Assembly: GCA_019925795.1 (NCBI GenBank)
Contig: CM034304.1
Span: 868,001 to 932,000, forward strand
Direction of reading: 5' to 3'
Source of the DNA: Dendrobium chrysotoxum
Lineage: Eukaryota; Streptophyta; Magnoliopsida; Asparagales; Orchidaceae
DNA: 64,000 bases
The notes under the pieces were generated by a model. It was given only the letters and a program-made list of their open reading frames with translations, did not search any database and was not told where the DNA came from. Both the position numbers and the translations under genes were made by a program. Position 1 is the stretch's first letter. The number at the start of each line of letters is the position of its first letter. Positions 41,458 to 53,981 of this stretch are shown piece after piece.

Positions 41458-43062
41458 ATTCTAGTTTCTTTTGGGTTTGCTTTAAGACTATTATTCTTTG
41501 GTTTTCTAATCTTCATCTATGTTTCAATCTTCTAGTTATGATGGCTATTTATGTTAATTTTCATATGGTGCTGAAGTTTCATGATAATTGTTTTTGTTTT
41601 TCTGGCAATGATCGTATCAACATGAATTATAGCCCCTGCCTCATTTGCTGCTCTTCTCTTATTTCATTTAGCTTGGGTGGGAGAGGTAGTATTCAACTTG
41701 ACAAAAGTGACTTGCATCAGCATTATTGCTATATGATCCGGCGTTGTCAGCATTTAAATGGGGCTTATATGATGTGTTTTTTATTATTTTGGAGAAATCT
41801 CATTTATTATTGTTCTGATTTTAAGATTCTTATTAGTTGGGGTAGTTGTATCATTGCTAATTTGCTAGAGAATGATTAGTGTGGTACTTGGCCCAGCATC
41901 AATGAGTTTTTGGGCTTTTGGTGGGGTGTTAATCCTAACTACTTAATGTGGATTTCCATGGGAATTAAGTGGCACTTGAGGTTTGGGTAGCATGATTGCT
42001 CAGGTACTATACGCTTAAGCCAAATATGGGTTATTTTTAAAGTTTTTGATAATTTCAATTTTGATTTTGATATACTCAATTATACAATCTATTGCACTGT
42101 CAGTGGGGCTTATTACCCTAATTCAGATTTATAAGGTCATTAATTACCTCTATTTGATGATTATTGGGATCTATAATTATGGCTTAATGGATGTTTTAAT
42201 GGAGCACAAGTTTACTCCTGTTAGGATTATTTCCATGGAGAATCTAGGTTTACTTCATACTCATCTTTGCTTGAATCATACTAACCTTAGAATTAAAAAT
42301 TAGAGGGCTTGGTATTTAGGCTGTCGTAACTTTTTCTTCTATCACTTTTTTGGGCAGAGGCGCATTTCTATTATTTTGTTTCATTTGGACATTGCTTATT
42401 TTGATCTTGGTACGTGTTATGGGATTTTCTTGGCTGGTGAGCTTTCTTATAATTCAGGTCGGTGGGTGATCAAAATTTTGTGTTTCATATGGCCTCTTAT
42501 TTTTGAAAACCTCAATGATCTCTGCTATACTATTTATGTGCAAAGTTATCCTTTATCTATGCATCTTTTGGTTCATTATTGGATTTTGTGGTATAGTGGT
42601 TTGAATTGTTATCTTTATGTACCGCCTCCTAGTTTTCAAATTATTATTTTTCCTTGATTTCCTCAATTATATCTGCTTGCTACTAGTATCAAGGACTGCT
42701 TTAAGCAAAATTTTAATTACATTAATATATTCGCAATTGCTTTTTTCCTTAAATTGTCTCTCTTTTTTTGTAGGATCCTTTTAGTGATTTTTTGCAGGTT
42801 ACCAAATTTTTTGGTGGAAAGAATGTGCTTAAGGCCTATCAGATGCTCTTTCCTTTTTTTGGGGTTTTGGCTGCTTGCCACCCATAGAATGTTACAAGGT
42901 TTTTTTGTCCGTTTGATTAGGAGGGAACTTGAGCTCTTAGGTTTTTTTTTTCTTGTTGCTCTTATGAGCAGTACAGAGCTCGAGGTCCCTGTTAAGGACC
43001 TTGTAATCCTTTTTTTAATCAACACAAAGGCTTCCTTGCGGGTTTTCCCTAAAAATAAAAAA
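41052..43062 (+). mobile_element. 5'-truncated L1-type LINE with RNase H domain
   Basis: About 2.0 kb between perfect 16-bp duplications, ending in cttgtaatcc...ttttccctaaaaataaaaaa, typical of plant LINE 3' ends. The 5' part encodes an RNase H-fold domain; endonuclease and reverse transcriptase are missing by 5' truncation. The 1.6 kb after the RNase H stop has no domain I recognise and is long for a plant LINE 3' untranslated region. The perfect duplication suggests a fairly recent insertion into the inverted-repeat arm. Confidence 0.9.
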
Positions 43063-43078
43063 CTATGATCTAGGTATA
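43063..43078. repeat. LINE target-site duplication, right copy
   Basis: Same 16 bp as 41036-41051, immediately after the A-rich tail. Confidence 0.95.
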
Positions 43079-45000
43079 GATCTCGGGAAATAACAATTTT
43101 TAGAAGTATAGATATTTTAACTTTAGAAAATAATTTTGAACCCTAGGAGGACTTTGATGACTTGAAACATTTTGGATTTGTTGTTTGGGTCTTAATTTAC
43201 CTACGGTTTAAATTTCAAGATATTTGGAGTTCATTTTGTTTATCAATTAGTGAATCCTAATTCACATTGCATAAATGACCTAAGGTTTTCAAAAAATTAT
43301 TAAAAATTCACAATAAAAAAATACGAAGTAAATTTCAATCAATCATAACTTTAATATACCTTCAATGAAAAATAAAAGCCCATCAAAAACTTTAAAAATA
43401 AAAATGAATTTAAAATTAATAAAAATTAACTATTAAATAAATTAAATAAATAATTAAGAAATATAAATAAATTCACAAATGGTCTCAAACTCTTGTAATC
43501 ATCTTTAAAGGTCATAAGTCGCCTCTGATGTTGATTTCAAGTGATTTGTAATTAATTTGGATAAAAAAAAAATATCCTAATTACTTGAATTTTTAATTCA
43601 ATTAATTGGTCTAATTTTGTAAATAAGATAAATAAAAAATTAAAATGCATTAAACTCTAAATTAAATCTATAATTCATAAAAAATAGAAATAATTAGAAT
43701 CTCAAGTAAAAATAAAAAAAATTAGTGTTTGGTCAATTCAATTAATAAAGGTAATTAAAAAATAATAAAATTTTTATTAAAACCTAAAAATTTAAAAAAT
43801 AAATCAACTAAATAAATCAAGATTATAGAATAAATTGTGAAAATAAAATTGATTTAAAAATTCATAAATCCAAAATATAATTTAAATTAAATAAATTAAA
43901 ATTAATAACATAAATAATGAAGATAAATAAATCAAAGGATTTTATGCACTTGATTTGATCACTTAGGGGGAATCAAATGCATTATAACTATGTGCCTAGG
44001 ATGTTTCAATTGAATGCTTTAAGTTATTGAAGTGATCAATTTTCAAGAATCTTTAAAACGTAAATCATAAAAATACTAAAATAAAATGAAAGACTCTATG
44101 CATTAGATTTTATCCCTTACGGATGGTAAAATGCAATATAAATATGAGTGTAGGGCTTGCTAATTAATGACTCCTCACACTTAGGGGTTTTTAAGCATTA
44201 CATTTTTAAAACATAAAATAAGTAATTTAACACTTGACATATATTCTTTAAAATAAATCTGAAATTGTGAAAAAATTAATTTAAATTTAAATAAATCCCA
44301 TTTGACCTAAAATAAATAAAAAATAAAATATTAGATAACATAAAATAATAAATAACTTAGAACCTATACAAATAACATAGCTTGTAACACACACTTTAGA
44401 TGGTTTGATAGGGCTATTGACTCTAGCCTAGGCTACGCCAGTGGTGTGATTTGTTGTGATGTAGATACCTTAGTTTGAAGGTGTCTTGTGTTTGTTTACA
44501 TATTTTCTTATACTTCATATGTCATGATTATTATTCTTTTTGGTGTACCTAAACTCTTCTAGGTTGTACTAGATGTATTAAGTTCTACGCACCTGCATTA
44601 TACTTTTAAATTATTTACATATGTAATGCTCTTTTACTTGCCTACCAAAAGTAGAATGTATCTAGGACCTAATGTCAATACAAATGTGTAAATGTAAATG
44701 TAAAATTCTAAAATCTTATATAGTTATATTGATTCGTACTGTGTCAAGAGTTATAAAAATTGAAGATGATTGTTTATACATATAGAAGTTCCAAAAGGAA
44801 ATGATTCTTCTTCCTTTAAAGATCATTATCTTTTGAAATCATAAAGAAGATCCTAGATCCTAAAGATAAAGACTAAAGTAAGTAATTATATTTAAATTAA
44901 TATTGTATAGGAGTACAAATCAAAGCCTATTGTGGCCGAGCTTGGCCACCTTACTTTTCAGTAAACCCTCGGTGCATTGTATTTTTATTTTAAATAAATG
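43079..45000 (+). other. Inverted-repeat arm, very AT-rich, non-coding
   Basis: No gene. Landmarks shared with the reverse complement of 46050-47750: tgcacttgatttgatc (left about 43947; right as gatcaaatcaagtgca about 47080), caaaagga...tcattatcttttgaaat (left about 44792-44840) and gactaaagtaagtaat (left about 44870). Confidence 0.75.
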
Positions 45001-46049
45001 AATAAAATTTTTAATTATTCACTACACATTTATATACTAATTCATGTCATATGCATTGCATTTATATGGGTGGTAGAATTGCATTAGAGGGTAACCTTTT
45101 CATAAGTTTCTTTCAGTGTGTATATTCTAAACTTTGTAGGAACATGTATACTATTTATAGGATGATACGATAGTGTTACCATATAGATGAACACCTTTAC
45201 CCTGACGTGCATATATACATACATTTTTTTCATGCAATATACATTAAGCTAAAGCACAAATGCCAATGGCAAGGTATGAATGGCCTTAGAGTCAGGGCTA
45301 CCTTAGTTTTCCTTATTGTTTAGGTTCACTATGCCGCTGGATTTTGCTAGAAAATTTAGACTTAAAAATTTTAGAAGTTTAGTGTTAACTAAAAATAAAT
45401 TTTAGAGTTTAATATGTATTTAAATTAAAGTTGTGCTAGATGGGTACTTTTGTATATTAATGAGTGCTAACTAAATCTGAAGCTGAAAGTCCTTGACTCC
45501 TCAGATATAGAGTTATCCTATCTTCAATTCATAAGGCTATTGATTACTTTAAAAAGTTACCTAGTAGGCCAGTCCAAGTAAGCATAGATCTAAGCTGTTT
45601 TCACATCTCTTAAATCTCCTCTTTGAGTGGGTTATCCAAATCATAAATAAGTTCTAAATATAAATCTAAATCTAAATCAATCCTTAGGATTTTTTAACTT
45701 AAATATTTAATCAAATCTTCATAATTTGAAAGGTCTAATCGTCACTTTAATCAAGAGAATTCTAAAGACTTAACTTAGGATGTAATTGATTATAGAGGCT
45801 TGCTTGGGAGTCTAGAACCTAGTAAAAAAATAAACCCTATCTTATTTCCTTTCTAAGGTGGCGGACGACTCCTATGAACATAAACTAGCTTTATACATGA
45901 GTTTATACATTCATATTCAAAATTATAGGTGAATGCTCCTTTTAACCTTCAAGATGAATTGAACATTTCTTATGCTAATTTGGATATGAAGGTAAATAAT
46001 TTCTCTTTTTAAATCTATAGTCAAGCATAAGTTTGTCTTTTGAGGTAAC
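45001..46049. other. Central spacer of the inverted repeat
   Basis: About 1 kb without a clear inverted partner. Contains tgtggccgagcttggccacc (an inverted repeat around 44932) at its left edge and aaggtggcggacgactcc at about 45856, which weakly resembles a gypsy tRNA primer site. No ORF of note. Confidence 0.5.
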
Positions 46050-47756
46050 AAATATTATGCAATGCAAATTTGACTAAAAAAATATTAAAGCGAATTGTGA
46101 GGCACATTTATAAATTTAATTTTACCATTGGCTTGGATTTCTCTCTCTATAATGTAGATTAAAATATTATTACTTACTTTAGTCCTTATCTTTTAGCTTC
46201 AGGATCTTCTTTAAGATTTCAAAAGATAATGATCCTCAAATAAAGAAGACTCATATTTTTTGGAACTTTATATGTATAATCAATCATCTTTAATTTCTTA
46301 AGCTCTTTACACTATAAACTCAATTATGTATAACATTTACATTTATAATTGAGTCTTTCCATTTACGTCAGATCTTAGATACATTCTACTTTTTGTAGAA
46401 AAGTAATAAAGCAATGTAAATAAAGATTATAAAAGTGCAATGCATGTGAGTAGAACCTAATGCATCTAATGTAACCTATAAGAGTCTAAGATACACCAAT
46501 AAAAATATAATCATATATGACATCTAGAGTGTAAGAAACTAAGTAAACAAATACAATATACCCTCCAAGAAAACTATCTACATCACATCGAACCACACCT
46601 CCTACTTAGCCTAAGCTAGATTTGGTAGCCCTATCAAACCATTTAATGTGTATGTAATAATGTGTGATTTTGATAGGTCCTAGGTTATTATTTAGTTAAC
46701 ATTATCTAATAATTTATTTTAGATCGAAATGGATTTATTTCAATTTAATTTTTAGTGTTTTGTAATTTAAGATATTTTTTAGAGATTATATTTTAAATGT
46801 TGAATTATTTATTTTAAGTTTTAAAGAATATAGTGCTCAATGAACCTCTAAGTGATTGGAGTCATGGATCAACAAATCCTAGGATCATATTTTTAATTTT
46901 TTTGACTTTTCCTAAGGGATCAAATCTAATGTATAGAGTCCTTCATTTTATTTAGGTATTTTAATGATTTAGGATTTAAAGAATATTGTCAATTAATCTC
47001 ATCAAGAACTTGAAGCTTTCAATTAAAAGATCATAGGCTTATAATTGTAATACATTTGATTCCCCTTATGGATCAAATCAAGTGCATAGATTCCTTTGGT
47101 TCATTTATCTTCTTTATTTAAGTTATTCTATTGTATTGAATTTATTTAATACAAGTTGTATTTTAAGTTTATAAATACTAAATTAATTTTATCATTATTA
47201 TTTATTCTTTGGTTTTTATTTACTAATTATTTAATCTTTAAATATTTTGGATTTTAATTAATTTTTTTATTATTTAATTTCTATTATTAATTAGTTGACC
47301 AAACTTTAACTTTTTTTTTTAAGATTCTTTTTATTTTTATTTAGCTATTTATGATTCTTACAAAATGAGTCCAATATAGCTAAATTAAAATTTTCAAGTA
47401 ATTAGTCAAATTTAATTTTTGATTTAAATCAATTCCGAATCACTTAAACTCATTACTAAAGGTCAAGAATGACCTTTAAAAATTAAACCTTTTAAGAATT
47501 TTTTTATATTTTTAAATATTTTATTTATTTATTAAATTAATTTTTTAATTTTAAAGAAATTTTAATTTTAAAGTTTCTAATTAAACTTTTATTTTTTATT
47601 TCATGTTCTTTGAGTTTAGGGTTCAATGCAATTTATTTCATAATTTTCTAACTTACATTAAATTTTAAATAATGTTTTTAAAATCCTAGGATATTTATGC
47701 AAGGGTTCACTAATGAACAGACCAAATGAGCTCTAAACTTCTTGAATTATATTTCC

Positions 47757-48354
47757 TAAGATGGATCTATTGTTCAGAGTGATGGTGAAATAGATGGGGA
47801 TATTATCAGCAGAATCCAAGTGGGATGACTGAAGTGAAGGAATGCATCGGGCTTATTGTGTGATAGAAAAGTAACCCTCAAACTTAAGGGAAAATTCTAT
47901 AAGATGGTGGTGAGACCTACAATGCTTTATGGTTCCAAATGTTGGCCATTAAAAGAGAAGCATAATGTTAAGTTAAGTAATGCAGAGATGAGGATGCTTA
48001 GGTGGATGAGTGTCTTTACCCTTAGAGATAGGATACGAAATGAGCATATTCATGAAAAGGTTGGAGTAGCTCCAGTGGAAGATAAGATTAGAGAGAGTCA
48101 CCTTAGATGGTTTGGTCACATAGAATGGCAACCTCCCGATGACCCGGTTAGGAAAGTAGAGAACTTATATTTGACTTATGTTAAGAAAGGTAGAGGTAGA
48201 CCTAAAAAGACTTGGTTAGAAAATATTAGAAATGATCTTTCTTTATTAGATATAAATGAGAATTTGACTTTTAACAGGACACAGTGGAGAAAAAGGATTC
48301 ATGTAGCTGACCCTACGTAGTGGGATGAAGGCTTGATGTTGTTGTTGTTGTTGT
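47757..48354 (+). mobile_element. RTE-like LINE 3' fragment
   Basis: Starts inside the reverse transcriptase C-terminal region (L-G-S-I-V-Q-S-D-G-E-I-D-G-D) and ends in a (TTG)n tail (about 48335-48353), typical of plant RTE LINEs. It lies exactly where left and right arms of the inverted repeat lose alignment, so it is an insertion in the right arm; about 240 bp of arm seems lost at the site. No clear target duplication. Confidence 0.8.
47760..48320 (+). pseudogene. RTE-like reverse transcriptase C-terminus
   Basis: Frame 47856-48320 is open for about 154 codons: L-K-L-K-G-K-F-Y-K, R-P-T-M-L-Y-G-S-K-C-W, M-R-M-L-R-W-M, R-I-R-N-E-H-I, V-G-V-A-P-V-E-D-K, L-R-W-F-G-H-I, G-R-G-R-P-K-K-T-W. These are the hallmark C-terminal blocks of plant RTE reverse transcriptases. 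Two in-frame stops lie upstream (about 47826 and 47835). The catalytic part is missing, so it is a dead 3' fragment. Confidence 0.85.
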
Positions 48355-49581
48355 ATCTTGGTTAAGAAATAACCCATACCCTTGATAATTCAATTCATGC
48401 AAATTTACTCATTAAATAGACCTATAAAAATTAAGGTTGGTTAAGGACATTACCTTATATTACCTAGCTAAGTTTGAGATCAATTGGATGAGTATACATG
48501 GAGAATTTAACCAAAAAGGTGGATAATCATAGCTAAATTACTCTTTATGCAGGAATCAAATAGACTTAAAATTATTTTTAAATTGAAGCCCTAATCTTTT
48601 TAGTTCTATAGAGTTATTACATGTAATTTTAGGTTAAGTGTGTAATTAATGGTCAAATTTTAATGTTTCAATCAAATTATTATGTTAAATCATTAATGAA
48701 AAACTTTTCCTATCGCTGCCACGCCACATTAACCTTGGACCAAGATAAGTTTTCAGTGAGTAATTGGCTACCACTAAATGGCGATGGTCATCCACTAATC
48801 AATGTAGACGGGTGATCCTGGCCATCAGATTTCACGCAATTTGTGTGGATGGCACTGATCATGTCAAATGGACGCATGATCCATCCTGTCACTTGATTCA
48901 ACCACACAGATGGCATTGTCTAACCAGATTTGGTTCATCCAATTAACATGTGAGATCAGATGGCAAAAATTGACAGATCTTATAGTTCAATTTTGAACAA
49001 CATAAAAGAAGGATTTAAACCTTTTATTTACTTAACCAAATTGAATGAAATTTTAGGTAAGATTTTAAGGATATTTAATACCCAATTCAATAAAGTTTGG
49101 GGGCTCCATGACATAAAATAGTAAAGTTTTTTAAATTATAGATCTAGATCTAGGGTATGGCATTTACTTATAACTAGTGGATGAAATTGCTTGATTTAGG
49201 TGTCTTTGGACTCCTTGGAAGCTTCTCTTGATCTTCATTAAAAACTTCAAGACTGGAGGAGCTCTCGATGAAGAGTTCTCTATGTTTAAAGATTCATAAC
49301 CTTGATCACCCTTCAAACTTACCACCCAATGAATTTTGGAGCATGGGAAGGTTTAGGGTGATTGAGAGGAGCGTTAGAGAGGCAATGCTATCAAAAAATC
49401 TTCCCCTTGCTTCACAAAATTAAGGGATATTTATAGGAGAGAAACAATAAAGAATAATTAAAATTTCTTGCCACCTCATCACATGCCCAACAACCAATTT
49501 AGCTAGGGACTATCCAATAGGAGTAAATAACTCATCTTTGCAGTTAGAGCCCATGCAGTCAGTCTTTTAGGAAGTTATAAC

Positions 49582-50403
49582 AAAACTAATAATTGTACAT
49601 GGGTTTTTTTCAAAAATCTTTCCACATCAGCCATCCAAATTCCAAGAACTATATAGGACAAGTACAATGAACATTCTAAAAAACATTTTAATAGTTTAGG
49701 TCGTTTAACTTGGGTTGGGAATTGAATACGTCTAAGAATTTATGTTTTTAATAGTATGGGTCAACCTAATTGGTTGAGCAACCTAGGTCAACCCATGGGT
49801 TGGGCTAATTAGGTTTGGTGCAAAAGGTCCATGGGCACCTTAAGCAAGTGTTTATAAAATTTAAATCTATAAGGTTAGGGATTTGGTTCAACAAAACCAC
49901 TTTGGATTCATTTGGGTCATACAATATAGCTAGCCCAAGTGAACCCATGGGCTGAATCCTTTTTTCTTAATCTTTGGGAACTCAATGAACAGACCCCATT
50001 GGTTTAGGCACCTTGGTTTGGTCTAAATGCATGAATTTAATTTTTAGAGGCTTTAAGCCAAGTGTTGTCAACCATGAAAACCATGTTTAAATATGGGTTG
50101 GGGTTGGGTTCAATCCAATTCAAATGTAATTTAGAGTTTATTCAAAATGGTTTTGGGTCATGGCATAGCTAACATAAGAAGGACTTTTTCAGAAGGTTAG
50201 TTTTTGGGTTTTTAGGGTTTTATGGGCTTCTTGGTCAACCATGGTCAACTATGGTCCACCAAGGGTTCAATTGGGTTTAGTCATGTATGGCTTAGTTTTG
50301 GAAACATTTGAGGGCCTTGGTGGGGTTTAGGTAGGGTTTTATTTATGATTTAGAGTTTAGGGTTAAAGGAATGCTTTTAATTATCAAAGTGACCAACAGT
50401 AGT
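49582..50403. other. Non-coding flank left of element E
   Basis: Repeats of gggttgg/ggtcaac-like words, no ORF with support. The last five bases, gtagt (50399-50403), are the left target duplication of element E. Confidence 0.6.
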
Positions 50404-51385
50404 TATTGCAAATTTGGTTTTAAAAAGTACAGTTTTGATGATGACAAACATGTTTGTACTCTATTTTGCTTGGCTAACCCATTTCTGGAACAAAAGATCA
50501 AAAGCAACTCAAGCCAACTCAAGATCGGGTCCAGGTGTGTCTAAATGTACTATTTTCCTTTTCTTGAGTCAATTGTATTGTAACTGATCTCCTAGCTAAG
50601 TAACCTTGCACACACACACTCAGGGGGAGAGCTTGAGTGAATTAGAGTTTCTTTTAAATTTTTGTTCAGATCATCCTGGATGATATTCACATCGTCCCGG
50701 ACGATCAAGTCAAAACCAAAACCCTAATTAGGGCGACCAAGTTAAGTCTGTCTGATTAAGCCGATCGTCCTGGATGATCCATACATCGTACGGGATGATA
50801 GGATCAAATCAAAAATTCTCAGCTGCCAGATCAAGTTAGGCAAGTTTTATTTTTAGAGATTTGATCTGATCATCCCATAGGATACATGTATCGTCTTGGA
50901 CGATCCGGCACACTCATGCCTAAATTAGTCTGGTGATTAAGGAAAGTAATTAATATTTAATTGATAAGTTCATATCATTCGAGACGATCGCAAGATCATC
51001 CAGCATGATCATGATCATCCAGTGCATTTCAGCTGTACGTACAGAGCAGTGCTCAGGATGATTTTGGCACTTTTTATTCTAATCATACAGGACGATATCC
51101 GTATCGTCCTAGACGATCAAGTCATTTTTGGATTGTCCAGCACAAGTTCTTCTGGATGACCAGAGCGGTCTTCTGGACGAAATTCTTGAATTTTCACTAA
51201 TCGTCCCGTACGATTCTGCGATCGTCCGGGACGATCTGATCAACTTTTTCTATTGATCGTCCAGAAGAGCCAGATCGTCTAGGCTAAAATAGGTGATTTT
51301 TAACTAATCGTATAAGATGATGTTTCGATCGTCCTCGATGATATAGGCTGACCAGTTGAGATTTAGGGTAAATTTTGAGCCCTCA

Positions 51386-51393
51386 TATAAAAG
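51386..51393 (+). promoter_or_regulatory. TATA box of element E 5' LTR
   Basis: tataaaag just downstream of the palindrome array. The 3' LTR has tataaaa at 61252-61258. Confidence 0.7.
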
Positions 51394-51599
51394 ATTTTTT
51401 TCTTCTAACAAGAAAAATCTTTTGCCACTTTCCTTTATAGAGAAACCCTAGAGAGAGAGAGTTTGGGAGAGATAGAGAGGATCTTGTGAGGGGGAGTTTG
51501 TGAGTGATTCACAATGGTTGCTCCAAGAAAGGATCAGAGTCCTCTTCTCCATTCTATGTCTCTCATCTTATCGGTGTTCTTTATGGGAGGATCATTCGC

Positions 51600-51740
51600 A
51601 AGAAGATCTGGGTTCTCTGCCCGCTTTAGGAGGAAGCAAAAGGTGTTCTGGTTTTCTGCCTGCTTCAGGAGGAAGCGAAAGGAGTTTGAGGTTCTCTGCC
51701 TGCTTCAGGAGGAAGCGAAAGGAGGTTAGGTTCTCTGCCT
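51600..51740 (+). ncRNA. Leader hairpin repeats (element E 5' LTR)
   Basis: Three units of about 40 bp followed by a shorter one, each beginning ggttctctgcc or a close variant. A clear stem is GCTTC (51662-51666), AGGAG loop, GAAGC (51672-51676). Protein frames across this repeat are accidental. The same units lie in the 3' LTR at 61470-61620. Confidence 0.55.
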
Positions 51741-52114
51741 CACCGTATCGATGGAAAGAAGTTTTTATACAGGCTTCTCCGCCTTGCTGTGGGAGCAGAA
51801 GGAGAGTCACTTTGAGTTAGTGCAATACCCGGAGGGGAGGCTCCGGGGAGTGGACGTAGGTCAAGTTGACCGAACCACTATAAAATTTGATGTGTTCTTT
51901 CTGATTATTTTCAGCATTTTAGTTTTCTGTTATTATCTGCTTGGGTGAAATCTGTGGTTGATCTTTTCATTTATGTGCTTACTTATTTCTGCTGTAAATC
52001 ATTGAAAAGATTGTTCCTGTTGCTCTCAAATTTTTAAATAACCAATTCACCCCCCCTCTTGGTTAGCCTCGGGACTAGTTCATCAGGGCTTAACATCCCT
52101 ATCGAACTTTCAAG

Positions 52115-52126
52115 TGATATCAGAGC
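52115..52126 (+). promoter_or_regulatory. Primer-binding site of element E
   Basis: tgatatcagagc, initiator Met tRNA type with one G-to-A change. Confidence 0.85.
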
Positions 52127-52168
52127 GGGATTCAAAAATTTAAGTTTAAAAACTTTTGAATTTGATCC

Positions 52169-53970
52169 ATGGCTAACTTTGGTAATCTTAATACTGTTAA
52201 AGGTTATTCAATTACACGACCACTATTGTTTGATAACATACCTTTTGATTTTTGGAAAACTCACATCCACTTTTCTTCAATCAATTGATTATCGCATGTG
52301 GATGCTTGTTACGGATGGCTACGAGCCACTTTTTAGAATGATTAACAATATTAAAATTGAACTGCCTTTCATGGACTTTTCATGATTGTGACTTAGCCCA
52401 ACTGAAAGCCAAATATTTGAACTATTTTTTCTGTGCTTTAAAATCTGAGGATTACATGAATATTTCTATGTGTATAACTGGCAAAGAAATTTAGGATAGA
52501 TTGTGCATCACTTATGAAGGTACAACTGAAGTCAAACAGTCTAGGTTAAACATATTACTTCATGACTGTGAACTTTTTCGCTTGAAACCTACTGAATCTA
52601 TTTCTGAAATATATACGAGGTTCACTCAAATTGTCACTTCTTTGCATGCCTTAAGAAGAGAACTTACAAACTACGAAAGAGTGAAAAAAATTCTTAGATG
52701 TTTGCCTTCTTTGTATGATGCTAAGATAACTGCAATCACTAAATCTAAAGATTTGAATACTTACTCTATTGTTGTACTTGGATCACTCATTGCTTACGAG
52801 CAATGGGTGAACTAAAGCCAGCTTGATGCAGGTGAAAAGAAAAAGGAGAAAATAGTGGCACTGAAGGCCAACGATAGTGATACTAGTACTTCTGGGTCTG
52901 ATAGTGATGACATTGCCTTAATCACTAGGCAATTCAAAAGATTTCTAAGGAAGAATCACAAGAACTTTCAGAAGTGGAACAAGGGTAAGTCTAGAAAAAA
53001 TTTTAAAGGTTCATCTGATACTGTGTGTTTTGAATATAGGAAGCCTGGACTCATTAAGGCTGATTGTCCTACACTTAAAGCTCACCCAAGCAAGGAGAAG
53101 GGTGAGGAGAAACACAAGTTTAGGAAGGACAAGAATCAGATTCAAAAGGCATTCTGTGCAGATTCTGCATCCGACTCCTCTGAGACTGAAGCTGAGGAGG
53201 AGACTACAAATTTGTTTCTGATGGCTAAGGATCATCCTGAACAGTCTGATCAAGAAGAGGTATGTGAGTTTACTTATGAGAAATTATTTGAAGTATCTGA
53301 AAGAATTCATGCATCGTATAAGAAGCTTAAGAAAACTCATGCTAGCCTAAAACTAGAATTTTTGAATTTACAAAAAGAGCATGATTTTGTAGTTAAAGAT
53401 CATTCCACACTTGATAGCAATCATATATCTTTACTTGATGAATTTGATAAGCTGAACAAAAAGCATTCTGATTTAATCGTGGAACATGATTTACTGAAAA
53501 CCTCATATGTTGATTTAGAGAAAGCTTTCAAAGAATTAGACAATCTGGCATGTGAAGTGGAGAGTAGTAATGGAGCTTCGAAATTTGAAATTGCAAGTTT
53601 TAACAAGGAGAATGAATTTCTGAAAGTTAAAATCAGTGCTTTTGAGAAAAATGAAACACCTCCTACTTTTGCACAATTTTATGCACCTCCACCTTTTGAA
53701 GAATCTGTTTGAAAATCATCAAAGCATGTTTCATACAAACCTAGGAAGAGGCACTATCACCCATGTAGACTAGTTAACCCTTTTCCTAATATTAGATGTT
53801 TTTCTTGTGGCATGTTAGGACACATTTCCCATACCTGCACTATTCACCATAGTACACATTGGGTGTGGATGCCCAAAATGCCTGTTTCACAGCATAGCAC
53901 ACATGCATTGCATTCTTCTTTTCATAAGAAGGAACCCAAACCTGTTTGGGTTCCTAAATCGAATGTTTGA
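52169..53970 (+). pseudogene. Element E gag with candidate intron, broken
   Basis: ATG at 52169 (M-A-N-F-G-N). A 2-bp loss near 52265 shifts the frame; a second change restores it before 52501. From 52501 the frame runs to the natural TGA at 53968-53970 after W-V-P-K-S-N-V, with stops at 52813 and 53710. Blocks: E-I-Y-T-R-F-T-Q to Y-E-Q; basic stretch; first knuckle damaged (C-F-E-Y-R-K-P-G-L); acidic then coiled-coil Leu/Lys-rich region (about 53270-53650); P-P-T-F-A-Q-F-Y; intact second knuckle C-F-S-C-G-M-L-G-H-I-S-H-T-C (about 53800-53840). A candidate phase-0 intron (53260-53981) covers everything from the acidic region to past the stop codon. Confidence 0.85.
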
Positions 53971-53981
53971 TGATTTTGTAG
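53260..53981 (+). other. Candidate retained/spliced intron at the gag-pol boundary (element E)
   Basis: 722 bp. The donor is GAAGAG|GTATGTGAG, close to the plant consensus; the acceptor is GATTTTGTAG|GTG with a T-rich lead. Exon 1 ends on a codon boundary (53259) and exon 2 starts in the protease frame (53982). Unspliced RNA ends gag at 53968-53970; removal would skip the stop and fix the frame for pol. Element C lacks this segment exactly. Splicing itself is inferred. Confidence 0.6.

Larger units (their letters stand above)
37900..45000 (+). repeat. Left arm of a large imperfect inverted repeat
   Basis: Matches the reverse complement of the right arm in long blocks: 37900-38322 with 62391-62782, 39700-40935 with 48355-49581, and 43214-45000 with about 46050-47750. 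By eye roughly three quarters of bases agree. The left arm is interrupted by LTR G (38323-39699) and a LINE (41052-43062), and lacks about 1.2 kb present on the right around element E. No protein motif seen in the arm itself. Family unknown; it may be two copies of one long repeat in opposite orientation. Confidence 0.8.
50404..52112 (+). repeat. Element E 5' LTR
   Basis: Starts TATTGCAAATTTGG (TG to TA), ends GAACTTTCA. Palindrome pairs from 50670/50691 onward, TATA box tataaaag at 51386-51393, hairpin leader at 51600-51740 and a C-run near the end. Confidence 0.95.

Noticed and set aside
41280..41879. Open frame of 199 codons, Cys- and Phe-rich
   Set aside because: It overlaps the RNase H frame of the LINE in another phase and runs into T-rich tail; composition explains the apparent hydrophobic protein.
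42046..43068. Several open frames with hydrophobic stretches in the LINE tail
   Set aside because: All fall in T-rich sequence, none shows a domain, and frames conflict.
45850..45880. Possible gypsy tRNA primer site (tggcg...gactcc)
   Set aside because: The core is interrupted and no LTR end lies beside it; kept only as a weak remark on the inverted-repeat centre.
48764..48946. Small plus-strand frame of 60 codons
   Set aside because: Lies in the inverted-repeat arm and is not open in the matching left arm.
51500..51948. Frames encoding repeated G-G-S-K-R-type peptides in the E leader
   Set aside because: The repeat is the hairpin unit; translation frames change from LTR to LTR while the hairpin persists.
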